Positions 7,899 to 14,927 of a stretch of 18,328 nucleotides of DNA are shown in pieces. The position numbers were made by a program, and so were the translations under genes. How positions within the stretch are numbered: position 1 is the stretch's first letter; each line of letters starts with the position of its first letter. The stretch is taken from positions 1 to 18,328 of the forward strand of contig DATGYC010000316.1 in assembly GCA_035298385.1 (NCBI GenBank), written 5' to 3'. This DNA comes from DATGYC01 sp035298385. GTDB lineage: Bacteria; Bacillota; Sulfobacillia; Symbiobacteriales; Symbiobacteriaceae. The notes below the pieces were generated by a model. The model saw only the letters and a list, made by a program, of their open reading frames with translations, did no database searches and had not been told where the DNA came from.

Positions 7899-8390
7899 TT
7901 ACTTCCGACGCCCACGAAGGGCGACCGGCTTGCCCAGGACCTCTGACCAGACCACGGCCTGCTGGACCGGGATCGGCTGGAGGATCGCCTCGGGCGCTGG
8001 CTCCGGCTGAAGGGTTGCCTCCTGCCAGTTATGGACGGTCGGCTTCACGTTCATCAGCGAGACGCCCTCGTCGTCGTCCGGTTCGTTGACCAAGCGCCCC
8101 GACTGGACCGCCGAGGACTGCCCGCTCATGGGCCGGGAGACCTCTAGCGAGGGGCGCCCCAAGCCAGAGGGTTGCCCCGCACGGCCCGTCTGACCGGACG
8201 GCTTAGGCTGACCCGACCGGTTCGCCGGTTGCGGCGGCTTTGGCTGTCCGGCGGGCCGCATCGGGGGTTGACCCGGGCGCCCCGTCCGGGCGACCGGTGG
8301 CTGCCGGGGCCCCTTCTTGTCGAGAAGCTTCCCCGCGATGCCCAGGACGATGATGACGATCCAGATGATACTCCCCAGGTCACCCTTCAT
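7899..8390 (-). CDS. Membrane-anchored proline/glycine/glutamine-rich protein of unknown function
   Basis: I do not recognise a named family for this 163-residue protein. It begins with a short hydrophobic segment (about 7-21, SIIWIVIIVLGIAG), then a long low-complexity linker (about 25-90). The linker repeats a Gly-Gln-Pro unit four times (RPGQP, PAGQP, SGQP, RAGQP) and is basic. An acidic DDDE patch (about 104-107) and a P/Q-rich part precede a C-terminus of the form VVWSEVLGKPVALR. That end resembles a short end-motif (SEILGPPRA-like) I associate with many uncharacterised bacterial membrane proteins; this is from memory. ATG 8390 has AGGTGAG upstream and starts 10 bases after floA, so it is probably co-transcribed with nfeD-floA. 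It occupies the place of yqfB in Bacillus, but I see no similarity to claim. Confidence 0.8.
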   Translation of the reverse strand: MKGDLGSIIWIVIIVLGIAGKLLDKKGPRQPPVARTGRPGQPPMRPAGQPKPPQPANRSGQPKPSGQTGRAGQPSGLGRPSLEVSRPMSGQSSAVQSGRLVNEPDDDEGVSLMNVKPTVHNWQEATLQPEPAPEAILQPIPVQQAVVWSEVLGKPVALRGRRK

Positions 8391-8400
8391 CAGGGCTCAC

Positions 8401-9378
8401 CTACTTCTTTTCCGGCGGCTGCTGCCCCTTGGAGATCGACTCCCGCATGGCGGTATCGGACTGGACATTCTGCATGTTGACATAGTCCATCACGCCCAGC
8501 TTGCCCTCACGGAGCGCCTGCGCCAGCGCCAGCGGCACCTCGGCCTCAGACGCGACGACCTTCGCCCGCATGCGCTGGGTCTCAGCCTTCATCTCCTGCT
8601 CCTCCGCGACGGCCATCGCACGGCGCTCCTCAGCCTTCGCCTGCGCCAGGATCTTGTCAGCCTCAGCGGCGTCAGCCCGGAGGCGAGCGCCGATGTTCTG
8701 TCCGACGTCAACGTCCGCGATGTCGATCGAGACGATCTCGTAGGCGGTGCCAGCATCGAGGCCCTTGGCCAGAACGGTGCGCGAGATCAGGTCCGGGTTC
8801 TCCAGGACCAGCTTGTGCGAGGTGGCCGAGCCGATCGTGGTAACGATGCCCTCGCCGACACGGGCGATGATCGTCTCCTCGCCGGCGCCGCCGACCAGGC
8901 GCTCGATGTTCGCCCGCACGGTGACGCGAGCCTTCGCCTTCAGCTCGATGCCGTCCTGGGCGACGCCAGCGACGACCGGGGTCTCGATGACCCGCGGGTT
9001 GACCGACATCTGAACGGCCTGAAGGACATCGCGACCGGCCAGGTCGATCGCCACGGCCCGCTCGAAGCCAAGCTCGATGCCAGCGCGGTGGGAGGCGATC
9101 AGGGCGTTGATAACGCGGTCGACGTTACCACCGGCCAGGTAGTGGGCCTCCAGCTTATCCTTACCGGTCTCCAGGCCCGCCTTGCCCGCCTTGATCAGCG
9201 GGTTGACGATGTAGGCCGGAGGAACCCGGCGCAGCCGCATGCCGACCAGATCGAAGATGCCGATCTTGACGCCCGCCGCCAGGGCGGAGATCCAGAGGCC
9301 AAGGGGCACGAACGAGAAGAAGATCGAGAGCCCGACAATCGCCACAAACAGAATCAGAATCGGCATAACCAAATCCAT
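8401..9378 (-). CDS. floA: Flotillin-like protein FloA (YqfA)
   Basis: A scaffold protein of functional membrane microdomains in Bacillota, affecting lipid organisation, cell-wall synthesis and signalling. The 325 residues show a membrane-inserting hydrophobic segment (about 5-28), then the highly conserved block LWISALAAGVKIGIFDLVGM (28-47) and RRVPPAYIVNPLIKA. A PHB/SPFH-like region (about 60-225) is followed by an Ala/Glu-rich coiled-coil region (about 233-290). ATG 9378 is preferred: AAGGAG lies 8 bases upstream and B. subtilis FloA also begins MD. A GTG three codons earlier (9387) overlaps the ribosome binding site. Pairing with nfeD, 68 bases upstream, is the conserved arrangement. Confidence 0.96.
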   Translation of the reverse strand: MDLVMPILILFVAIVGLSIFFSFVPLGLWISALAAGVKIGIFDLVGMRLRRVPPAYIVNPLIKAGKAGLETGKDKLEAHYLAGGNVDRVINALIASHRAGIELGFERAVAIDLAGRDVLQAVQMSVNPRVIETPVVAGVAQDGIELKAKARVTVRANIERLVGGAGEETIIARVGEGIVTTIGSATSHKLVLENPDLISRTVLAKGLDAGTAYEIVSIDIADVDVGQNIGARLRADAAEADKILAQAKAEERRAMAVAEEQEMKAETQRMRAKVVASEAEVPLALAQALREGKLGVMDYVNMQNVQSDTAMRESISKGQQPPEKK

Positions 9379-9446
9379 GGTCGCCACTCCTTGTGACTCT
9401 CCTTTTTGAATCCGGAATAGGAACGGTCCATTAAGACCGAGGAACC

Positions 9447-10751
9447 CTAGTTATCTGCCGTCGACCGAACGACGACCCGGGCGCCCTGCACGCGGAGAAC
9501 CCGCACCGGCGTCCCCGCCGACACGAACTCGCCCTCGGTCAGGACCTCAACCCGCTGCTCGCCGAACTGAGCGGTACCAGCAGGCCGGAGCGCCGTCAGC
9601 GCCTCGCCGGACTGCCCGACCAGGGCGCCCAGATCGGGCCTGGCCTTCTCCCAGCCCTGCGCCGTCTGCTCCAGGGTAAGCCACTTGCCCAACCCCTGCT
9701 TGCTGAAGCGCCGGGCGATCAGGACGAACGCCCCCGTCCCAGCCAGCGCCGTCCAGAGCATATAAGCGACAGCGTTACGCGGGTCCGGCACCGACATGAA
9801 GATCGAAAGCGCCAAGGCGCCAAGGCCGCTGAAGCCGAAGACGCCGAAGCCGGGGATGAACATCTCAACGACCAGGAGGATCGCACCGATCACGGCCAGA
9901 GCCACCTCGACCCAGCCGGCCGTCCCGATCAGGAAGTTACCGGCGAAGAAGAGGCCCAGAGCCGTCACGCCCACCACACCCGGAAGGGTCAGGCCCGGCT
10001 TCGCAAACTCCAGCCCGATGGCGATTACGCCCACGACCAGGAGCAGGATCGCCACCCAGGGGGTGGTCAAGACCCGCCCAACCGTGTCGGATGAAACCGG
10101 CTGGATCGTCTGGAGCGTGTAGCCCTTAATCCCTGCCAGGTCCAGCGCGTCAGCGATCGACTGCGCCTGCCCGTCCGCATAGTGGTGCTCCACCGCCTCC
10201 GTATCGGTCAGGAGGAGCAACTTCCCCTGCTGCCAGGAGAGTCGGGCGTTCGTGTCGACCATCGCCGCAGCGATGGCAGCGTCTCGCCCGCGGGCCTGGG
10301 CCGCCGACCGGAAGTTAGCGACGACCGCATCGACGACCTTGTAGTCCGCCTTCACGGTCGAGCCCTCGGGCCGGGGCTCGGCCGCGCCGATCGTGGCGCC
10401 CTTCGCCATATAGAGCTTCTCCGCCGAGGTGGCGATCAGGGCGCCCGCCGAGAGCGCATTCCCCTCGACCCAGGCGATCGTCGGCACCTTCGCCTTCAGC
10501 AAGGTATCCTTGATCGCGAAGGCCGACGAAACGAGGCCACCCGGTGTATCCAGCACGATCACCAGGGCTGCCCCATCCGACTCAGCGGTCTTGACCGCCC
10601 GTTCGACCTGAATCGCCATCGTCTGATCGACTTCTTGGAAATGGTTCAGGTTGAGTACGTAGACGTGCGAAACCCCCGCCGCCGCGGGAGGGATCAGGAC
10701 CAGGAAGAGTGCAAGAAGTACGAGCGTCAATCGGGCCAGCCTTTTGCGCAC
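9447..10751 (-). CDS. nfeD: NfeD-family membrane-bound serine protease (YqeZ type)
   Basis: The long form of NfeD, encoded next to flotillin/stomatin genes and acting with them in membrane microdomains. The 434 residues comprise a signal peptide (1-26, hydrophobic core about 8-20), an extracytoplasmic ClpP/SppA-like protease domain (about 28-215), several transmembrane helices (about 230-345) and a C-terminal NfeD OB-fold-like domain (about 375-432). The putative nucleophile is S101 in NALSAGALIA, with K138 or K134 as the likely general base, by analogy with the archaeal PH1510 Ser-Lys protease. DTPGG at 68-72 is the usual oxyanion-region motif. The GTG start at 10751 follows AAAGGAGGTG with good spacing. 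No promoter is evident in the 95 bases between it and the upstream gene. Confidence 0.93.
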   Translation of the reverse strand: MRKRLARLTLVLLALFLVLIPPAAAGVSHVYVLNLNHFQEVDQTMAIQVERAVKTAESDGAALVIVLDTPGGLVSSAFAIKDTLLKAKVPTIAWVEGNALSAGALIATSAEKLYMAKGATIGAAEPRPEGSTVKADYKVVDAVVANFRSAAQARGRDAAIAAAMVDTNARLSWQQGKLLLLTDTEAVEHHYADGQAQSIADALDLAGIKGYTLQTIQPVSSDTVGRVLTTPWVAILLLVVGVIAIGLEFAKPGLTLPGVVGVTALGLFFAGNFLIGTAGWVEVALAVIGAILLVVEMFIPGFGVFGFSGLGALALSIFMSVPDPRNAVAYMLWTALAGTGAFVLIARRFSKQGLGKWLTLEQTAQGWEKARPDLGALVGQSGEALTALRPAGTAQFGEQRVEVLTEGEFVSAGTPVRVLRVQGARVVVRSTADN

Positions 10752-10846
10752 CGCGGCACCTCCTTTGGACTACAGAGCGTCCATCCATCCCAAAAGGTTC
10801 GAACCCGGTGCTAGTCAGCCGCTAAATCGCTGGAGCCAGGTTGGCG

Positions 10847-13048
10847 TTAGTCGTTCGCCCGCAACGGCAGGGGCGCCGTCAGCTCCCCCGTCCGCGGGTC
10901 GATCAACTCGCGTTGCACCGCTGGGGGCTCCCAGGTCACTACGTCGGGCGCCTCGGCCTTCTCCACCTGGACCAGGTTCGTATGGAAGGTCGCCCCGCCA
11001 CCGTAGTCAGCCGTCCGGTCGGAGGTCAGGTTGTTGATCCCCTGCCCATCCGGCGAGAAGCGCGTCCACCAGATCGTCGGTGCCACCAGCGTCCCCGGCT
11101 TCGTCGTATCGCCAACGACAGCCTGAAGGCGCACAGAGCCGCGCCCATTGAAGACCCGAACCCAGTCCCCGTTCACCACACCCCGCGCCGTCGCATCCGC
11201 CTCACTGATGTAGACCAGCGGCACCACCTGCCCCTTCATCATGCGAGGCTGGTTGGCGAAGGTCGTATTCAGGAAATGGTGCGCCGCCGGGGAGATCAGG
11301 TTGAGCGGGTACTTCGCCGCCAACTCCGGTGAGCCATCAACCGACTCCGCCAGCGGCATGTAGTCGATCACCGGCTCCTGCCCGGCCCGGGCGAGCTCCT
11401 CCGAGTAGAACTCGACCTTGCCCGACGGAGTCCCGAAGCCGCCCTCAGCGAAGGGGGCGGGCGCCCGGTTCACCTTGATGATATACTCCTGCCGCAACCG
11501 CTCCAGGGTGATCCCCTGCATATACTTCGAGTTGGCCAGGATCGTGCGGATGATCGACTCATCCGACTCCGTGCAAGCCGGGTCCGTAAAGCCGAACCGC
11601 TGCGAAAGGCGCCGGTACAGCTCCGTGTTCGACACAGCCTCACCCAGCGGCTCGATCGCCGGCTCGTTGAGCTGAAGGTAAAGGTGCCAATACGAGTACA
11701 TCAGGTCGGTATGCTCCAACTGCGTCGTCGCCGGCAGGATGATATCCGCATACTCGCACGTATCGGTGAAGAGTTGCTCGTGGACCACGGTGAAGAGATC
11801 CTCCCGCAGGAACCCCTGCTTCACCAGACTGGAGTTCGGCGCGACCGAGGCCGGGTTCGAGTTATAGACGACGAGCGCCTTGACCGGCGGATCGTTCAGC
11901 GCGGTCAGAGCCTGACCGATCTGGATCATGTTGATCTCACGCGGCCGAGGCTCCGGCATCAGGTCCGGCCGCTCCAGCAGGCTCCACGGAATGTCGTAGG
12001 AGCCGGACTGCGAGAGTAGGAAGCCTCCACCCCGATCCCGCCAATGGCCCGTCAGGGCCGGGAGCATGGCGATTGAGCGGACCGTCATGCCGCCGTTGGT
12101 GTGACGCTGCAGGCCATAGCCGACCCGGACGATCGCCGGACGGCTCTCCCACCAGAGCTTGGCAAAGGCCCGGATATCCGCCGCTGGGATCCCGGTTACC
12201 GCCGCCGCCTTCTCCGGCGTCCAGTCAGAGACCTTTTCCTTCAGCTGATCGAAGCCCTTGGTGTACTCAGCGATGTAGGCATGGTCGAGCCAGTCCTGGG
12301 CGATCAGTTCATGCATAACGCCCATGACGAAGGCCGTATCGGTCCCTGGGCGCGGGGAGATGTGCCAGTCGGCCTCCCGGGCGCCCTTGTAGCGGTACGG
12401 ATCGATCACGACCAGCTTAGCGCCGCGCCGACGGGCCTCCTGGATGATCGGCCACTGGTGCGGGTTCGACGAGACCACGTTGACACCCCAGGCCACGATC
12501 AGCTTGCAGTTGACCATCTCCTCAGGATCCGGCCCCTGCTTGATGCCATTGACGGTGAGGATCGCCTCACCGCCCGCCGTCGCGCAGATCGTCCGGGCCA
12601 GCCTGGAGGCGCCGAGCGTGTGGAAGAAGCGGCGGTCGAGCGAGCCGTACTGCAGCAGCCCGATCGTGCCGGCGTAGGAGTACGGCAGGATCGCCTCAGC
12701 CCCATGCTCAGCGATGATCTGGGTGAAGCGGTTGTAGATCTCATCCAGCGCCTCCGCCCAGGTGATCCGCTCAAACTGGCGGCTCCCCTTCGGCCCGGTC
12801 CGGCGCATCGGGTAGAGGATGCGGTCAGGTGAGTAGACCCGTTCCTCATAGTGGTTGACTTTGACGCAAAGGTAGCCCTTGGTGAGCGGCTGGTCGGGGT
12901 TCCCCATCACGCGCTGAACGCGCCCGTCCTTGACGTGGACGAGCATGGAGCAGGTATCCCAGCAGTCATGGGGGCAGACCGCCTTCTTAACGACAACACC
13001 CGGCTCGCCCTGACGGGACTCTAGTCCCTTGGCGCGCGGTTCGGACAT
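10847..13048 (-). CDS. Cytoplasmic molybdopterin oxidoreductase (DMSO reductase superfamily)
   Basis: A large catalytic subunit of the Mo/W-bisPGD family, 733 residues. The N-terminal [4Fe-4S] site is C25, C29, C33 and C61 (CX3CX3CX27C). YSPDRILYPMRR and ITWAEALDEI follow, both standard for the family. The C-terminal part (about 615-733) matches the molydop-binding domain, with PLNLISPAAHHFLN and WVRVFNGRGSV. There is no twin-arginine signal peptide, so it should act in the cytoplasm. The substrate cannot be read: I could not assign the metal ligand with confidence, and the sequence looks nearer to the poorly characterised YyaE-like group than to NarG, FdhF or DmsA. ATG 13048 is chosen because GAGGAG lies 9 bases upstream; ATG 13057 would abut it. 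Ferredoxin and molybdopterin-binding genes lie upstream, behind a terminator. Confidence 0.92.
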   Translation of the reverse strand: MSEPRAKGLESRQGEPGVVVKKAVCPHDCWDTCSMLVHVKDGRVQRVMGNPDQPLTKGYLCVKVNHYEERVYSPDRILYPMRRTGPKGSRQFERITWAEALDEIYNRFTQIIAEHGAEAILPYSYAGTIGLLQYGSLDRRFFHTLGASRLARTICATAGGEAILTVNGIKQGPDPEEMVNCKLIVAWGVNVVSSNPHQWPIIQEARRRGAKLVVIDPYRYKGAREADWHISPRPGTDTAFVMGVMHELIAQDWLDHAYIAEYTKGFDQLKEKVSDWTPEKAAAVTGIPAADIRAFAKLWWESRPAIVRVGYGLQRHTNGGMTVRSIAMLPALTGHWRDRGGGFLLSQSGSYDIPWSLLERPDLMPEPRPREINMIQIGQALTALNDPPVKALVVYNSNPASVAPNSSLVKQGFLREDLFTVVHEQLFTDTCEYADIILPATTQLEHTDLMYSYWHLYLQLNEPAIEPLGEAVSNTELYRRLSQRFGFTDPACTESDESIIRTILANSKYMQGITLERLRQEYIIKVNRAPAPFAEGGFGTPSGKVEFYSEELARAGQEPVIDYMPLAESVDGSPELAAKYPLNLISPAAHHFLNTTFANQPRMMKGQVVPLVYISEADATARGVVNGDWVRVFNGRGSVRLQAVVGDTTKPGTLVAPTIWWTRFSPDGQGINNLTSDRTADYGGGATFHTNLVQVEKAEAPDVVTWEPPAVQRELIDPRTGELTAPLPLRAND

Positions 13049-13082
13049 GGCGGTCATCTCCTCGGCGAGGCTTGTGCTTACT

Positions 13083-13091
13083 ATTCTAGCA
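13083..13091 (-). promoter_or_regulatory. Possible extended -10 promoter for the oxidoreductase
   Basis: On the minus strand TGCTAGAAT matches an extended -10 (TGnTAnAAT). No good -35 is found at 16-18 bases. Transcription would begin near 13076, giving a short leader before ATG 13048. It is placed after the terminator at 13187-13215, so the gene would have its own promoter. Confidence 0.4.
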
Positions 13092-13143
13092 TTAACTACG
13101 ATGCAAGGCGTACGATTTTGTGTCGATCAGGGACTCTCCCACG

Positions 13144-13186
13144 GTATGCCTGCGGGTAGCGTCCACCCGTCGGTTGGCAGGCATAC
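13144..13186. repeat. Long inverted repeat with inner hairpin upstream of the oxidoreductase
   Basis: Arms GTATGCCTGC (13144-13153) and GCAGGCATAC (13177-13186) are perfect complements over 10 bases. Inside, GGGT (13154-13157) and ACCC (13165-13168) form a second small stem with a 7-base loop. As minus-strand RNA this is one long hairpin with an 8-base bulge on one side. It starts directly after the T-run of the preceding terminator and lies upstream of the candidate -10 at 13083-13091. It may be a regulator site or a structured RNA; I recognise no known riboswitch class. Confidence 0.65.
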
Positions 13187-13215
13187 AAAAAGGGCGCCCC
13201 CGCAAGGGCGCCCTT
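13187..13215 (-). terminator. Intrinsic terminator after the molybdopterin-binding gene
   Basis: On the minus strand AAGGGCGCCC and GGGCGCCCTT (13206-13215 and 13190-13199) form a perfect 10-base stem with a 6-base loop, followed by a run of T. It starts 22 bases after the stop of the gene at 13238-14221. It separates that gene and the ferredoxin from the oxidoreductase. Confidence 0.9.
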
Positions 13216-13237
13216 CGTTTCATGAGAGTCCGGCCTT

Positions 13238-14221
13238 CTACCAGAGCCCAGCCTTCGGCAACAACCCACCGTGCCCCAGCCGAATGAACTCCCGCTTGGT
13301 CAGGATCTCCCCTGCCAGGACGATCGGGAGCAGCATGTCAAACAGGGTAAAGGCCTCAAACATCACCGCACCGGGCAGGCCGAAGACCGGTTTCTCCCCG
13401 TGCACGTAGCCCAGCATCAGCATCGAACCCGGCAGGACGGGCGCCCCATAGGTGACCACGTTCGCCACCTGGCGAATCGCCCCCGGCGTCGCATCGTCCG
13501 GGTCGACCGACATGCCCCCCGTGCAGAGGATGATCTCGGCGCCCGCCGCCACCGCCTCCCGGATCTTCTGCGCCGTCAGCTCCGCTCGGTCATCGGAGAC
13601 CGCACGGTAGACGACCGGGCAGCCGTAGGCGGCCAGCTTCGCCTCCACCACCGGGCCGAACTTGTCCTCGATCCGTCCCTTGAAGACCTCGCTCCCCGTG
13701 ACAATGATGGCCGCCGGGCGGGCCTTGAAGGGCTTCACCTGGATCCAACCGCCCAGCCCCTCCGCCTCCGCCACCTGGACCTCTGGAATCAGGAGCGGCG
13801 TCACCTTGCAGCCCGCCAGGAGTTGCCCCTCATCGACCGGGGTCCGGTCGCGCAGGGTGGCGATCGTGATCTCGCCGATCGCGTTGATCTCCTCCAGCTT
13901 GGCGGCATCGACCCGCAGGAGTCCGCGGTGGGCAGCCTTGAGAGAGACCTTCCCCTCACGGGGCGCCCCCCAGTTGATCCCGCTCATCACGCCTGATCGG
14001 GCCAGCCGCTCGGCCGCCTCCTCCTCGTGGAGTAACCCCGGCTGCTCCGCGTTGAAGACATATAGATGCTCCTTGCCCATCGAAAGCAACAGGGGGATGT
14101 CAGCCGCTTGGACCAGATGCCCCCGCTTGAAGGCGGGGCCCTTCCCTTCACCAGGTACGATCCGGGTCAGATCATGAGCCAGCCGGAGGCCAACCGCCTC
14201 CTCAACCGGAACGACACGCAT
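13238..14221 (-). CDS. Molybdopterin-binding protein (MoeA/MogA-like fold)
   Basis: 327 residues with a C-terminal MoCF-biosynthesis/molybdopterin-binding domain: IIVTGSEVF (172-180), ILCTGGMSVDPDD (231-243) and GLPGAVMFEA (281-290). The first half (about 10-165) has a MoeA-like start (VVPVEEAVG, LRLAHDLTRI) but little else recognisable. It is shorter than MoeA (~400 residues) and has SVDPDD where MoeA/MogA usually has S-x-G-x-x-D. It is probably a variant cofactor-handling or insertion protein dedicated to the neighbouring oxidoreductase rather than housekeeping MoeA. ATG 14221 has GGGGGA about 14 bases upstream and lies 17 bases after the ferredoxin stop, so the two are co-transcribed. A longer in-frame reading from 14314 would overlap the ferredoxin gene and is rejected. 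Confidence 0.86.
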   Translation of the reverse strand: MRVVPVEEAVGLRLAHDLTRIVPGEGKGPAFKRGHLVQAADIPLLLSMGKEHLYVFNAEQPGLLHEEEAAERLARSGVMSGINWGAPREGKVSLKAAHRGLLRVDAAKLEEINAIGEITIATLRDRTPVDEGQLLAGCKVTPLLIPEVQVAEAEGLGGWIQVKPFKARPAAIIVTGSEVFKGRIEDKFGPVVEAKLAAYGCPVVYRAVSDDRAELTAQKIREAVAAGAEIILCTGGMSVDPDDATPGAIRQVANVVTYGAPVLPGSMLMLGYVHGEKPVFGLPGAVMFEAFTLFDMLLPIVLAGEILTKREFIRLGHGGLLPKAGLW

Positions 14222-14238
14222 CACCAAGCGGCTTCCCC

Positions 14239-14805
14239 CTACTTCCGAGGTTCGATCGTGATCGCCACAGGACTGGCGACGCAGACATAGACGCACTGGC
14301 CACAGCCAGTACACGCATCAGCTAGAATCTCCGGCTTGCCGTCCACCATCCGGATCGCCTCGTCCGGGTAGGGGCAGCGCTGATAGCAGAGATCGCAGGG
14401 CTGGCCCAGATGGGCCCAGCAGAGATTCGGATCGATCACCGCCGTGCCGATCTTGACCTTGCGCGGGTCTTCGATCTGCAGGAGCGCCTTCGGCTCACAG
14501 ACAGGCATGCACTTGCCGCAGAGGTCGCAAGGGTTATCCAGCGGGTCGATATAGGGTGTCCCGACCGCCACACCGGCGGACGGGCCCAGGAGTTTGATGA
14601 CGTTGGTAGGACAGGCCTTGGCGCACTCCCCGCAGCGGGTGCAGGAGAGCAGGAAGGCGGCCTCATCCAGGGCGCCCGGCGGCCGTAGGTAGCGCTGCCG
14701 GATCAGCTTCTCTTCCACTTCCGGATAGACGATCTCAGCGAAGAATTGGGCCATCGCCTTGAGGCTGTCAGCCAGGAAACCCCGGCGATCATCCGAACCC
14801 ACCAC
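14239..14805 (-). CDS. NapG/MauM-like ferredoxin with four [4Fe-4S] sites
   Basis: A 188-residue electron-transfer protein with exactly 16 cysteines in four sets: C55-C58-C61-C65, C93-C96-C99-C103, C129-C137-C140-C144 and C165-C168-C171-C175. The wider third set (CX7CX2CX3C) is typical of the NapG/MauM type. The N-terminus has a twin-arginine-like DRRGFL (6-11), but the following residues are amphipathic and charged with no hydrophobic core, so export by Tat is doubtful. The GTG start at 14805 has GGGGG about 7 bases upstream. With the next two genes it forms a likely redox module in which it passes electrons to or from the molybdopterin enzyme. No membrane anchor or quinone-linked subunit is present. 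No strong promoter is visible in the 80 bases upstream. Confidence 0.9.
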   Translation of the reverse strand: MVGSDDRRGFLADSLKAMAQFFAEIVYPEVEEKLIRQRYLRPPGALDEAAFLLSCTRCGECAKACPTNVIKLLGPSAGVAVGTPYIDPLDNPCDLCGKCMPVCEPKALLQIEDPRKVKIGTAVIDPNLCWAHLGQPCDLCYQRCPYPDEAIRMVDGKPEILADACTGCGQCVYVCVASPVAITIEPRK

Positions 14806-14854
14806 GACGACCCCCTTTCACCCTAGATCATATCATAAATCAAAGTGCAGAGGA

Positions 14855-14877
14855 GGGCGGAGCCCCGCTCCTCGCCC
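14855..14877. other. Second hairpin after the aquaporin terminator
   Basis: GGGCGGAGC (14855-14863) pairs with GCTC (14867-14870) and CGCCC (14873-14877), leaving a 2-base bulge and a CCC loop. It lies just past the main terminator and before the ferredoxin gene. It may be a back-up terminator or a leader structure. Confidence 0.4.
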
Positions 14878-14886
14878 GGACAAAGC

Positions 14887-14916
14887 GCAAGGAGAGGCGT
14901 ACCCGCCTCTCCTTGC
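14887..14916. terminator. Terminator-like hairpin after the aquaporin gene
   Basis: A perfect 13-base stem is formed by GCAAGGAGAGGCG (14887-14899) and CGCCTCTCCTTGC (14904-14916) with a 4-base loop. It lies 11 bases beyond the aquaporin stop. The T-run is better on the plus strand (TTTT) than on the minus strand (GCTTTG), but position favours termination of the aquaporin transcript. Confidence 0.75.
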
Positions 14917-14927
14917 TTTTGATCGGT

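Noticed and set aside
8180..8320. Repetitive C/G-rich stretch as a CRISPR or DNA repeat array.
   Set aside because: The repetition is at protein level (Gly-Gln-Pro units of the linker), with irregular spacing and no identical DNA repeats.
8317..9396. Long plus-strand open frame opposite floA, and similar long frames opposite ddl, pgpH, phoH, nfeD and the oxidoreductase.
   Set aside because: They mirror conserved genes in high-GC DNA, have no ribosome binding sites, and their translations are Arg/His/Asp-rich without recognisable domains.
10796..10812. GGTTCGAACCC, resembling a tRNA T-arm.
   Set aside because: The flanking bases do not pair as a five-base T-stem, and no acceptor, anticodon or D arm is found around it.
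13049..13186. A molybdenum-cofactor riboswitch before the oxidoreductase.
   Set aside because: The gene context is right, but I cannot match the known Moco motif, and the best candidate promoter lies downstream of the hairpin.
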